A stretch of DNA of 64,000 bases from JAUYQR01 sp050632395. GTDB taxonomy: Bacteria > Pseudomonadota > Alphaproteobacteria > Rhodobacterales > Rhodobacteraceae. Below, piece after piece: positions 33,562 through 42,356 of the stretch; within the stretch, counting starts at the first letter, position 1, and each line of letters begins with the position of its first letter. The position numbers and the translations under genes are program-made. The notes beneath the pieces were generated by a model. The model had not been told where the DNA came from. It made no database searches and worked only from the letters and a program-made list of their open reading frames with translations. The stretch spans positions 2,108,001-2,172,000 of the forward strand of contig NZ_CP192600.1 in assembly GCF_050632395.1 (NCBI RefSeq), written 5' to 3'.

Positions 33562-33994
33562 AGATCAATGTGCGTGCGTATATCCAACAAGGTCACGGCC
33601 CGCGCGCCGAAACACAGACCGGATACATATCAGCGATATCTGCAACCACGCCAAAAGCTCTTGCGAACAGCAGTCGGCACATACATTTCCGCCCGAAGCG
33701 CATCGCAAGGCCTCGGCTCTCATGAGACATTCAGCCCGCGCCGATCGATTGACTGCCTTGCTCCAAAAGAGACTTTTCGGCCAATCCATTGCAACCCGCC
33801 GCGCACGCGTGTCGATCATCTTTAGGCTTCTCGGGTCGCATTCTGTTCCGACGAGACCCTTATATCTCGATTGGCCTATTCGTGGTGTTTGGTCGACTTT
33901 CGCTTTTACTTGCGCCAGGCGATAAACTTCCAATACGTTGATATCTGCGCGCGTCAAAAGACATCGAATTTGCATGGGTTGTGAGGTCATCAAA
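33562..33994. other. Intergenic stretch between IS110 and the amidohydrolase
   Basis: 433 bp. I see no gene and no clear repeat; it holds the promoter side of the amidohydrolase gene. Short open frames here carry no recognisable sequence. Confidence 0.5.
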
Positions 33995-35929
33995 ATGAAA
34001 TTGTCTCGCCGATCTTTCCTGGCCAGTGTCTCGGTCTTCGCCCTCGTGCCGATGGTTGCGCATGCTGCCACTCCGGCAGAGACGATCTATTCTGGCGGTG
34101 CGATCCTGACGATGGACGATGCCAACCCGCGCGTGGAAGCGGTGGCCGTGGCCGGTGGTCGGATCATCGCTGCGGGAAGCCTGGCCGATGTGTCGGCGTT
34201 CAAGGGGCCGGACACGGTGATGGTCGATCTTGCCGGGCGAGCGATGATCCCGGGCTTCTTCGACCCGCATGGCCACATGACCATGGGCGGCATCCAGGCG
34301 CTGAGTGCCAATGTTCTGGCCCCGCCGGATGGCGAGGTGACGGACATCGCTTCGCTCATCGAGACGGTGAAGGACTGGGCCGTGGCGCAAGCCGATATAG
34401 TAGCGGAGGCCAAACTGATCATCGGCTTCGGCTATGACCAGTCGCAATTGGCAGAACTGCGCGGGCCGACCAAGGAGGACCTTGATCAGGTGTCCACCGA
34501 GTATCCGGTGTTGATCGTCCATCAGTCCGGCCACATGGGTGCCCTGAACAGCAAGGCCCTGGAGCTTGTGGGCTATACCGCAGACACGCCGAACCCCGCG
34601 GGCGGCGTGATCCAGCGCGTGCCGGGCTCGAATGAGCCGTTGGGGATATTGGAGGAAACTGCCTTCATGTCGGCAATGCCCAAGCTTCTGGGCAATCTTG
34701 GACCGGAAGGGCTGACCACTCTGGCGGTGGCGGGGTCGAAGATGTGGGCCGCCTACGGCTACACCACCGCGCAGGAGGGACGGTCGAACGCGGTCGTGGA
34801 TGCGGCGCTGAAGGCGGCCGCGGCTGAGGGGAAATTCCCGATCGACGTCTATTCGTATCCCGATGTCCTCCTGGGCGCGGATTACATCAAGGGCGCGGTC
34901 TCTCCGACCTATGAGAACGGCTTCCGCGTCGCTGGGGCCAAGCTGACCATCGACGGCTCGCCGCAGGGGTTCACCGCTTGGCGCGATAGGCCCTATTATG
35001 CTCCAATCGGAGAATTCCCCCCAGGTTATGTTGGCTATCCCGCAGTTACCAACGAGCAGGTGATCGAGGCGGTGGACTGGGCTTATGCCAACGACATCCA
35101 GATCATCGTGCATTCTAACGGCGAGGCGGCGTCGGACTTGTTGATCGCCGCCCTTCGTGCGGCCGAGGCAAAACACGGGCGCAAAGACCGCCGTCCGGCG
35201 CTGATCCACGGTCAGTTCGAGCGTGAGGATCAGGTGCAGGCCTTCGTTGACCTGGGCGTCATACCCTCGCTGTTCCCGATGCACACGTTCTATTGGGGCG
35301 ATTGGCACCGCGACCATACGGTCGGGCCGGCGCTGGCCGACAACATCTCGCCGACCGGCTGGTACCGCGCCCGCGGGTCGATCTTCACCAGCCATTCGGA
35401 TGCGCCGGTGGCCTTCCCCGATACGATGCGGATTCTGGACGCCACGGTCACCCGCCGGTCCCGGTCCGGCGACATCATTGGGCCGGCCCAGCGGGTGGAC
35501 GTGGTCACGGCGCTGAAGGCGATGACCCTCTGGGCGGCCCGGCAGGGGTTCGAGGATGTGGACAAGGGCTCGATCGAGGTTGGCAAGCGGGCGGACCTTG
35601 TGATCCTGTCGGCCGATCCCACAGCGATTGACCCCGAGACGTTGGACCAACTGAAGGTCAGCGAGACGATCAAGGACGGCAAGTCGATCTACCAGCGCGG
35701 GGCCAAGAAGACCGAACTTGTACCGGGGCACGATCTGTTGCGCCCGGGTCTGGACGAGATGTTCCGCGAACTGCACATCGCGCGCCACATGGAGCTTCTG
35801 CCGCCCGCGTACCGCACGGAAGAGGCGCGGGTGGGCTTTGCCGCAACCTTCGACGACTGCGGCATCACTCTTCTGTTCCCGTGGCTGTTCGACCTGCCGG
35901 AAGTTGGTGCGCAGGTGGCAGCTAACTGA
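33995..35929 (+). CDS. Tat-exported amidohydrolase (YtcJ/Amidohydro_3 type)
   Basis: A 644-residue metal-dependent hydrolase of the YtcJ-like amidohydrolase superfamily. Residues 1-24 are a twin-arginine signal (KLSRRSFLASVSVF then AHA), so it folds before export. Metal-binding motifs: PGFFDPHGHMT near residue 90, then ALIHGQFE and TSHSDAPV with the active-site Asp. The tail (LLRPGLDEMFRELHIARHMEL) is an unusual extension. Start ATG 33995 (GAGG upstream) is chosen over a further in-frame ATG at 33938. Substrate unknown. Confidence 0.87.
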   Translation: MKLSRRSFLASVSVFALVPMVAHAATPAETIYSGGAILTMDDANPRVEAVAVAGGRIIAAGSLADVSAFKGPDTVMVDLAGRAMIPGFFDPHGHMTMGGIQALSANVLAPPDGEVTDIASLIETVKDWAVAQADIVAEAKLIIGFGYDQSQLAELRGPTKEDLDQVSTEYPVLIVHQSGHMGALNSKALELVGYTADTPNPAGGVIQRVPGSNEPLGILEETAFMSAMPKLLGNLGPEGLTTLAVAGSKMWAAYGYTTAQEGRSNAVVDAALKAAAAEGKFPIDVYSYPDVLLGADYIKGAVSPTYENGFRVAGAKLTIDGSPQGFTAWRDRPYYAPIGEFPPGYVGYPAVTNEQVIEAVDWAYANDIQIIVHSNGEAASDLLIAALRAAEAKHGRKDRRPALIHGQFEREDQVQAFVDLGVIPSLFPMHTFYWGDWHRDHTVGPALADNISPTGWYRARGSIFTSHSDAPVAFPDTMRILDATVTRRSRSGDIIGPAQRVDVVTALKAMTLWAARQGFEDVDKGSIEVGKRADLVILSADPTAIDPETLDQLKVSETIKDGKSIYQRGAKKTELVPGHDLLRPGLDEMFRELHIARHMELLPPAYRTEEARVGFAATFDDCGITLLFPWLFDLPEVGAQVAAN

Positions 35930-36039
35930 TTGAAACATCAAGGCAGGTTGATTTCCTCGCCGCGATCCGTCGCCTTTGAGCCCCGCCATCATGCGCGTGA
36001 CAGCGATCTCGGCCCAAACTGAACGAAAGCGGCAGGCCA

Positions 36040-36165
36040 CATTCCCCCATCATCTGACGGCACTTCTCGATCATCTGTCCGCGCCGATATGCGGCCTCCA
36101 CCGCCTTGCTGATCCGGTGGGCAAGAGCGGTCTCGGCCATCTCGTCAGAATTTTCCGTTCGCTGC
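36040..36165 (-). pseudogene. C-terminal relic of a P4-type tyrosine integrase
   Basis: Reads RTENSDEMAETALAH followed by KAVEAAYRRGQMIEK, which is the conserved end of P4-like integrases (EVAEMALAH...VEAAYRRGDLFEKR). Upstream frame and catalytic domain are lost. It lies 204 bp from the 3' end of tRNA-Cys, the position such an integrase has when its island sits in that tRNA. The rest of the 439-bp gap between the amidohydrolase and the tRNA shows no gene. Confidence 0.7.
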
Positions 36166-36368
36166 CACCCAATTCCGGAATACTTAGTGAGGCACGGCCA
36201 AGCGCACGCTTACACGCTCAAGATAACCCGGCTCGCCATCTACAACACTATCTGTAAGTTGGTAGCAACTAGTTGCAGCCAAGCGCAAATTTTATGGCGG
36301 GTTGCATGGCGGTACCAAAGATCATGAAAACACTATTGTGAGCGTTATCATGTTATTAGGCGAGAAAT

Positions 36369-36442
36369 TGGAGGCGGGTACCGGAATCGAACCGGTCTAC
36401 ACGGATTTGCAATCCGCTGCGTAACCTCTCCGCCAACCCGCC
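36369..36442 (-). tRNA. tRNA-Cys(GCA)
   Basis: 74 nt with encoded CCA: acceptor GGCGGGT/ACCCGCC, discriminator U, anticodon arm GCGGA-TTGCAAA-TCCGT (anticodon GCA). The 3' end faces the integrase relic. Confidence 0.96.
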
Positions 36443-36556
36443 GCGATGAGTGCGGTGGGGATAGCGGATCGTGCCTCGCGCCGCAAGGGGGTGACAATTG
36501 GCGATTGACGGTGCCGCGGACTTCGCTCTCAGTGGTGCGGATCGTGGGAGGGCACC

Positions 36557-37369
36557 ATGCGGCTGAAGCACCGGTTCTGGGCGGATTACACGGCCCGAGA
36601 CTTCATGGCACTGGATCGGTCGCGCTTGATCGCCGTGCTGCCAGTGGGCGCGGTGGAACAGCATGGGCCTCACCTGCCGCTGGCCGTGGACCGCGATATC
36701 CTGAACGGGATTATCGCGGCGACGGTGCCGCTGATCCCTGACGACTGTCCGGCCTTGTTTTTGCCGACCTGCCCAGTGGGCAAGTCGAACGAACATTCGG
36801 CGTGGCCCGGCACGCTGACCCTTTCAGCCGCAACGCTGATGGCGATGTGGAGCGAGATCGGCGCGTCTGTCGCGGCGGCGGGGGTGAAGAAGCTGGTACT
36901 GTTGAATTCGCACGGCGGGCAGATCGCGCCGATGGATATTGTTGCGCGGGATTTGCGGGTCAAGCACGGGCTGCTGACGGTCGCGGCGAACTGGTTCGGC
37001 ATGGGGCTGCCGGTGGGGATGATTTCGGAGCGCGAAGAGCGTTTCGGGATTCACGCGGGGGAGGTCGAAACCTCGATGATGCTGGCCTTGCAGCCGCAGT
37101 TGGTCGATATGGCGCAGGCCCGTGATTTCCCGGCGCGACAAGCGAAGTTGACGGGGCTATTGGGGCTTTCGCCAGCCGGCAAACTGGGCTGGCAGATGCA
37201 GGACCTTAACGCCGCCGGGGCCTGTGGCAACGCGGCGTTGGCCACTGCGGAAAAGGGCGCAGCCTTGGTGGACCATGCGGCGCGGCAGTTGGTGGCGTTG
37301 CTGCGCGAGGTGCAGAACCTGCCAGAGGACTGGCTGTACACGCCTCCAGACCCGGATGCTTTTGCCTGA
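36557..37369 (+). CDS. Creatininase-family amidohydrolase
   Basis: A 270-residue protein of the creatininase / creatinine amidohydrolase fold. Motifs: PVGAVEQHGPHLPLAVD (metal ligands and active site), LLNSHGGQ and GIHAGEVETSMM. Members include creatininase, mycofactocin peptidase and formamide-hydrolysing enzymes; the exact substrate is open. It lies just after the tRNA and before the toxin-antitoxin pair, near the importer operon for an unknown nitrogen compound. Confidence 0.87.
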   Translation: MRLKHRFWADYTARDFMALDRSRLIAVLPVGAVEQHGPHLPLAVDRDILNGIIAATVPLIPDDCPALFLPTCPVGKSNEHSAWPGTLTLSAATLMAMWSEIGASVAAAGVKKLVLLNSHGGQIAPMDIVARDLRVKHGLLTVAANWFGMGLPVGMISEREERFGIHAGEVETSMMLALQPQLVDMAQARDFPARQAKLTGLLGLSPAGKLGWQMQDLNAAGACGNAALATAEKGAALVDHAARQLVALLREVQNLPEDWLYTPPDPDAFA

Positions 37370-37448
37370 CCCTTGAAGATGCGCCGTACGTTGTCTATTT
37401 CCTGATAAACCTAAAGGTGATATAATTTCTGGTGAAAGGATGGGCGGC

Positions 37449-37832
37449 ATGGCTGTTATCTTGCACAACGGGCTGCTTTCCCCTGCTCGTGGGGTGGTTC
37501 TGGCGAAGGCGACGCTGGCGGCGGCTGACCGGCTGGGACTGACCGCGCGCGCCCTGGCGCGGATCATCGGGGTGTCGGAACCGACGATTTCGCGGATGAA
37601 GCGCGGCGTTCTGGCGCTGGAAGAGGGGACCAAGCCGTTTGAACTCGCAGCCCTTCTGGTGCGCGCGTTCCGGTCGCTTGATGCCGTAACAGGCGGTGAC
37701 GAGCGGGTGGCGCGTGCTTGGATGCAGGTGGAAAACCTTGCGTTGGGCGGTGTGCCTGCGGTGAAGATGGCTTCGGTACAGGGGTTGTGCGATGTCGTCG
37801 CCTATCTGGACGCGCGACGCGCTCCGCTCTGA
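37449..37832 (+). CDS. Xre/MbcA/ParS-type antitoxin (DUF2384)
   Basis: A 127-residue antitoxin with an N-terminal Xre-like HTH (LGLTARALARIIGVSEPTIS) and a C-terminal MbcA/ParS (DUF2384) domain ending in ENLALGGVPAVKMASVQGL. ATG 37449 has AAAGGA 9 nt upstream; an in-frame ATG at 37440 has no good site. It overlaps the toxin gene by 41 bp, and by family knowledge it represses the pair and neutralises the RES toxin. Confidence 0.88.
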   Translation: MAVILHNGLLSPARGVVLAKATLAAADRLGLTARALARIIGVSEPTISRMKRGVLALEEGTKPFELAALLVRAFRSLDAVTGGDERVARAWMQVENLALGGVPAVKMASVQGLCDVVAYLDARRAPL

Positions 37833-38571
37833 ACTGCGCGGCTGGCGTGGCAAGGCCTGGCGGCTGGTCGAGGCGCAGCACCGGGTGTCGACGCTGAAGC
37901 TGGTCGACAGCCTGGCCGAGCAGGCGATCCTTGAGGACATTTTGGAGACGACGAAGCCACCGGTGCCAGAGGCTTGCCGAGGGTTGGATTACCTGCTGTC
38001 CACGCCGTTTCGCTATCGCCCCTATCCGTACGGATCGCGCTTTCGCCGGGCGGGGTTCACTCCGGGGGTGTGGTATGGGGCCGAGCGGGCGGAAACCGCA
38101 GTGGCCGAGATGGTGTTCTATCGCTTTCTCTTTTTCGCCGAAGCGCCGGATGTGCCGTTTCCCGATGGTGCGGCGGACTATACCGGCTTCGCGGTTCCGT
38201 TGGCGACCGATGCGGCACTCGACCTGACCGCCCCGCCTTTGGACCGCGATGCTGCGGACTGGACACATCCGACCGAATATGACCCGTGCCAGACCATTGC
38301 CGATACGGCGCGAGAGGCAGGGTGCCTGCTGCTGCGCGCCACATCTGTGCGCGATCCCAAGCGCGGGGCGAACCTGGTGGTCCTGTCTTGCGCGGCATTT
38401 GCGGCGAAGGCGCCGACCGACCGGCAGACCTGGCGGATCAAGGTGGGGCCAAGCGGCGCACAGGCGATCCGCGAGCATCCCGCCAGAGGAATTGAGTTCG
38501 GGCGCGATGCCTTTGCCGCTGATCCGCGATTGGCGGGGATGCGCTGGGACCGGCCCCGCGCGGGCAGCTAG
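37792..38571 (+). CDS. RES-domain toxin
   Basis: A 259-residue RES-family protein. The characteristic YGSRFRRAGFTPGVWYGAER and TAVAEMVFYRF blocks match RES NAD+-degrading toxins (MbcT type), with conserved Arg and Glu. The N-terminus is longer than in the smallest RES toxins. Its paired antitoxin lies directly upstream with an overlapping frame. NAD+ depletion would stop growth, for example upon phage attack or loss of the antitoxin. Confidence 0.88.
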   Translation: MSSPIWTRDALRSELRGWRGKAWRLVEAQHRVSTLKLVDSLAEQAILEDILETTKPPVPEACRGLDYLLSTPFRYRPYPYGSRFRRAGFTPGVWYGAERAETAVAEMVFYRFLFFAEAPDVPFPDGAADYTGFAVPLATDAALDLTAPPLDRDAADWTHPTEYDPCQTIADTAREAGCLLLRATSVRDPKRGANLVVLSCAAFAAKAPTDRQTWRIKVGPSGAQAIREHPARGIEFGRDAFAADPRLAGMRWDRPRAGS

Positions 38572-39164
38572 CGCAGCAAGCGGTCAAGCTTGCGGCTGAC
38601 GCGCTGCAAGTGGCGGGCGCGGCTGTCGGGGGTTGAGCTGTCCATCAGATAGTGCGCGGCATAAACCTTGCGTGCGCGCGGAGCGCACAGCAGGCCTATC
38701 CCGCGCAGAAGGGTGCGCTTGCCGGGTGCGCCCACGAATGTGGTCAGCCACCAACTGGCGCCGCAGGTGGTAAAGACGCCAAGCCGTTGGATGTGGGTCA
38801 GGCCAGGACGAATGGTCTGGTTCTGCCCAGCGGGCATCAGAAATGCGACCTCGGGGAGCAGTACCCGGTCAACCCAGCCTTTCAGGGCGGCGGGCAGGCC
38901 ATACCACCAAGTAGGGTAGACGAAGATCAGGGTGTCGGCCCATTGCAGCGCCTCTACATCAGAGGCGACGGGCGCGCGGTTGGCAGGACTGTCGGTGTAG
39001 CCTTCCCATTCCGTGAGCGAGAGGGACGGGGAGAAGCCTTGGGCGTAAAGGTCGATTACGCGCGCTTCTGCCCCGTTGGCAGTGAGGCGGGCAAGCACTG
39101 TATCGCGGACGGCCGAGGTGAAGCTGCCCTCCTTTGGGTGGCAATAGACCACAAGCGCGCGCAT
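38568..39164 (-). CDS. NAD(P)H:quinone oxidoreductase-type flavoprotein
   Basis: A 198-residue flavodoxin-fold protein (NQO1/MdaB/KefF-type). N-terminal LVVYCHPKEGSFTSAV is the FMN/FAD phosphate loop and WADTLIFVYPTWWYGLPA the flavin ring site. It would pass electrons from NAD(P)H to a quinone or other acceptor. Its ATG overlaps the stop of the upstream paralogue (TGATG). It is last in the importer operon. Confidence 0.83.
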   Translation of the reverse strand: MRALVVYCHPKEGSFTSAVRDTVLARLTANGAEARVIDLYAQGFSPSLSLTEWEGYTDSPANRAPVASDVEALQWADTLIFVYPTWWYGLPAALKGWVDRVLLPEVAFLMPAGQNQTIRPGLTHIQRLGVFTTCGASWWLTTFVGAPGKRTLLRGIGLLCAPRARKVYAAHYLMDSSTPDSRARHLQRVSRKLDRLLR

Positions 39165-39745
39165 CAGAGCCGGTCCATTTCCGCGCCCACGCGGGCAAGA
39201 AAGGCGGTGCGCTGTGCGTGGGTCGCGCGGTTCATGTCGTAAAGTGCCAGGTAACGCAGCCGGTCAGGCCGGATCACAAAGCGCAAGACGCGGGTGAACA
39301 TCTTGCGCGGAGGGTTCCCGGCCATGAAGGCACGAAACGGTGTGGCCCCGTAACTGGTGACAGCGGCGAGCGTGCGGATATGCGTCAGGTTCGGCGCAAC
39401 AAGGCCGTTTTCCAGCCTGAAGCTGACGCCGGGCAGGAAAACACGGTCGAAGTATCCCTTCAGGATCGCCGGAAAGCCGAAGTTCCAGACCGGGAACACG
39501 AAAATCAGCGCATCGGCCGCGCGCAGGCGGTCGACGTAAGGTTGCACCGGGGCGGTGTTGGTGGCGGTGTCATGGTAGCCGCGCCGTTCGGCGGCGGTCA
39601 GAACCGGGTCAAACCCTTCGGCGTAAAGGTCGCACAGGTCGACCTCCCAGCCGCGCGTCCTCAGTCGATCTGTCACGGTGCGCAGGATGGCTGCGGACAG
39701 GCTTTCTTCGCAGGGATGGGCAAACACCACCAGCGCGCGGGTCAT
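39164..39745 (-). CDS. NAD(P)H:quinone oxidoreductase-type flavoprotein (paralogue)
   Basis: A 193-residue paralogue of the adjacent protein, with the same layout: LVVFAHPCEESLSAAI and ADALIFVFPVWNFGFPAILKG. The ATG at 39745 overlaps the upstream FAD-oxidase stop (ATGA). The tandem pair suggests two acceptors or a heterodimer. The open frame extends 20 codons upstream of ATG without conservation. Confidence 0.83.
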   Translation of the reverse strand: MTRALVVFAHPCEESLSAAILRTVTDRLRTRGWEVDLCDLYAEGFDPVLTAAERRGYHDTATNTAPVQPYVDRLRAADALIFVFPVWNFGFPAILKGYFDRVFLPGVSFRLENGLVAPNLTHIRTLAAVTSYGATPFRAFMAGNPPRKMFTRVLRFVIRPDRLRYLALYDMNRATHAQRTAFLARVGAEMDRL

Positions 39746-41133
39746 GCGGGCATCATTCCCCGGTAGGCGTAGACGGTCTTGTAGTCGAAGCCGGGCTCGT
39801 CCCATGCGATCATCTTGCCGGGGTTCAGCAGGCCCTTCGGATCGGCCTCGCGCTTGAAGGCAAGCTGGCGGTCGTCGACGGTTTGCCGCCCGCCTTCCTC
39901 AAGCGTGTAACGGTGCGGGTTGAAGATCATGCAGCCCATGTCTTCGTGCGCGCGAATGATCGCATCCAGACGGGCCTCGGTGGTGAACTTGACCAGTGAC
40001 AGGCCCGCGAACATGGTGGAGCCGGTTTCCTGCATCACCTCAAGATGTTGGATCACTTCGCCGGGGAAGGCGGCGCGGATCGCCTCGACCCGGTCCAAGT
40101 GATCGGGGGCGGCATAGCGCACTTGCAGGTAGGTAATCGTCGGGTCCACCTTCAGAGCGCGCAGCGTGGTGTGGTTCCAGCCGTATTCAAAGGCCGGCCC
40201 GGGGTCGCGCGGCCAATCGTGCGCATCGGAGCGATAGATCACTCGAGCGCCGGGATAGCGGGCGGCGAAGGTCAGGAACCCGTCCAGCGCATGCGGCGCG
40301 ATCATCAGCGCCAGAAGCGCCTGTCCCGGTTGCAAGTGCGGCGAGACGCGCTGGAAATAGTCTTGCGGCAAGGGCGCCTCGAACACCGTGATCAGCTTTT
40401 TCAGGATGCCGTCTTCGTTGCCGAGATCGGCGGCAAAGCGGGCGGCGTCGGGGAAGGTTTCGGTGGTGACGAAGATATCGACCCAGTCATAGGCCGGGGC
40501 GAGGGGCAGTTCCACCTCGGTGATGATGCCGTTGGTGCCGTAGGCGTGGCTGACGCGGTGCAGCTCCTCGCCGGTGAATTCAAGGATGCGCGGCTCGGCT
40601 TCCATCGTGACCACGCGCAGGCGGATGATATTGCCAAGGTCGCGCAGTGCGCCCCAGGTACAGGAGCCGACCCCGCCGGACCCGCCGGCGATGAAGCCGC
40701 CGATGGTGGCGGTGGTGTAGGTCGAGGGGTGCATCCGCAGTTCCTGCCCCGAATGGGCGCGGGTGGCGGCATCGACATCTTTCACCAGGCAGCCCGGTTC
40801 CGCGATCACCCGACCGGGGTGGACGGCCTTTACCGCGTTCAGGTGCCGCATGTGAAGCATGATGCCACCGGCCAGCGGCATGGCCTGACCGTAGTTGCCG
40901 GTGCCCGCGCCTCGTGTGGTGACGGGGATGTTGTGGGCGTAGGCCACCTTCAGCACCTCGATAACCTCGGCCTCGGTCCGGGGCGATACGACGAAATCGG
41001 CGGTGATGTGGTCAAGACGCGCCTTCAGGACCGGTGAATACCAGAAGAAATCCCGGCTTTTCGCCTTTACCGAAACCGGGTTGTCGTCGATGTCCAGATG
41101 GCTGAGGGCGGCTTTGGCGGCGGCAAGGGTCAT
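39742..41133 (-). CDS. FAD-binding oxidoreductase (GlcD/VAO type)
   Basis: A 463-residue flavoprotein of the vanillyl-alcohol-oxidase/GlcD superfamily, with the FAD-binding domain at the N-terminus (FVVSPRTEAEVIEVLKVAYAHN; TTRGAGTGNYGQAM; ATIGGFIAGGSGGVGS) and a C-terminal cap ending near NPGKMIAWDEPG. It would oxidise a 2-hydroxy acid or a related alcohol or amine. It sits between the hydrolase and the two flavodoxin-fold proteins, which could reoxidise it. Confidence 0.87.
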   Translation of the reverse strand: MTLAAAKAALSHLDIDDNPVSVKAKSRDFFWYSPVLKARLDHITADFVVSPRTEAEVIEVLKVAYAHNIPVTTRGAGTGNYGQAMPLAGGIMLHMRHLNAVKAVHPGRVIAEPGCLVKDVDAATRAHSGQELRMHPSTYTTATIGGFIAGGSGGVGSCTWGALRDLGNIIRLRVVTMEAEPRILEFTGEELHRVSHAYGTNGIITEVELPLAPAYDWVDIFVTTETFPDAARFAADLGNEDGILKKLITVFEAPLPQDYFQRVSPHLQPGQALLALMIAPHALDGFLTFAARYPGARVIYRSDAHDWPRDPGPAFEYGWNHTTLRALKVDPTITYLQVRYAAPDHLDRVEAIRAAFPGEVIQHLEVMQETGSTMFAGLSLVKFTTEARLDAIIRAHEDMGCMIFNPHRYTLEEGGRQTVDDRQLAFKREADPKGLLNPGKMIAWDEPGFDYKTVYAYRGMMPA

Positions 41134-42356
41134 GGGCGCTCCATCAGCGGGTCAAGTTCGGCGTAGTCGGGTAGGGTGCGGTCGATCGGACGGCCGTGGC
41201 GGATGACGATGCGGTCGGACTGTGGGCGGGCCAGAAGCTCGTTCCAGTTCCGCGCCCGGAAGATCACGCAGTTGGCGGAGTCCAGCGCCTTGGCTGTGCC
41301 GATGGCGTTGGCCGGGTTCACGGTGAAGGCTTTCACCCAGTCACTGCCGGTATGATCCAGATGGCCTATGCGCGTCGCCTCACGCATCACCTCCAGCATG
41401 TCCATGTCGCCGTAGGCGTAAAACGGATCGCGGGTGTTGTCGGAGGCGAAGCTGACATTGGTGCCGCGCGCCTTCATCTCGTGCACCAGGGTAATGCCGC
41501 GCATCCGGGGGGTCCGGTGCGGCTGGCGGTCTTGCAGGTAGAGGTTGCACATCGGCAGGCTGACGACATGAAGGCCGGCCTTTGCAACAAGGTCGAGGGT
41601 GGCGAGGGCTTCGCCTTCGGGCATTGCGGAAAGCGAGCAGCAATGGCCGACAACGACCGGGGCGGAAAAGCCGGTTTCAAGCACCGCTTCGGCAATCAGG
41701 CGCAGCGTGTTCGAGGCAGGGTCGAGCGTTTCATCGACATGGAAATCGGCGCTGAGATTAAGGGCTTCGGCCATGCCGAGGAAATCTCGGATGCGCTGGG
41801 CGATGTCGGGCAGGGGGTATGTGACCATGCCGAGGACGCCTTGGTGCGAGGCGACAATGTCGGCAGTGCAACGGAACGCGCCAACGGTCGAAAAATCCTC
41901 GGCCCCGATCAGGCAGGCGGCTTGCAGGGTAATCCGGCCCGCCCATTCTTCGCGCTTGGCGGCGAACACGGGAAAGCTGATCGCGTCCTGCGGCGCGATG
42001 GCGTCGAGGTGGGTACGGATCGCAGCCGTGCCGTGGGCGTAGGCGGAGCGGAGCGAGAATTCCATCCGGGCGGCGACGTCCTCGGCGCTCCAACGGGCGG
42101 TGCGGTCGGCGCCGACGGTGGTCAGCGCGCCCATGAAGGTGCCGTCCGGGTTCGGGCTGCGCGGCCAGATGTGGCCTTTGTCGAGATGCGTGTGCATGTC
42201 GGTAAAACACGGCAGCACCATCGCGCCCGCCATGTCTATGGGCTGGCCATCGCCAAGGCTGGTGCGCACAAGATCGCCGGGTTGGCCGATGAGGCAGCCG
42301 GGAACGGTGACATTGTCCAGCCGAAGGGGGCCGGGCGGCATGATTTTGAAATCCAT
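41130..42356 (-). CDS. Cytosine-deaminase-like amidohydrolase
   Basis: A 408-residue metal hydrolase of the cytosine deaminase/TRZ-ATZ branch. Metal-site motifs: MHTHLDKGH, DFHVDETLD, GHCCSLS and SFASDNTRDPFY. The ATG at 42356 overlaps the permease stop (TGATG); the frame is open further upstream without conservation. Probable job: hydrolytic deamination or ring opening of the imported compound. Confidence 0.85.
   Translation of the reverse strand: MDFKIMPPGPLRLDNVTVPGCLIGQPGDLVRTSLGDGQPIDMAGAMVLPCFTDMHTHLDKGHIWPRSPNPDGTFMGALTTVGADRTARWSAEDVAARMEFSLRSAYAHGTAAIRTHLDAIAPQDAISFPVFAAKREEWAGRITLQAACLIGAEDFSTVGAFRCTADIVASHQGVLGMVTYPLPDIAQRIRDFLGMAEALNLSADFHVDETLDPASNTLRLIAEAVLETGFSAPVVVGHCCSLSAMPEGEALATLDLVAKAGLHVVSLPMCNLYLQDRQPHRTPRMRGITLVHEMKARGTNVSFASDNTRDPFYAYGDMDMLEVMREATRIGHLDHTGSDWVKAFTVNPANAIGTAKALDSANCVIFRARNWNELLARPQSDRIVIRHGRPIDRTLPDYAELDPLMERP

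Noticed and set aside
33860..36040. 726-codon minus-strand frame
   Set aside because: Antisense to the Tat-exported amidohydrolase, whose metal motifs and signal peptide are clear.
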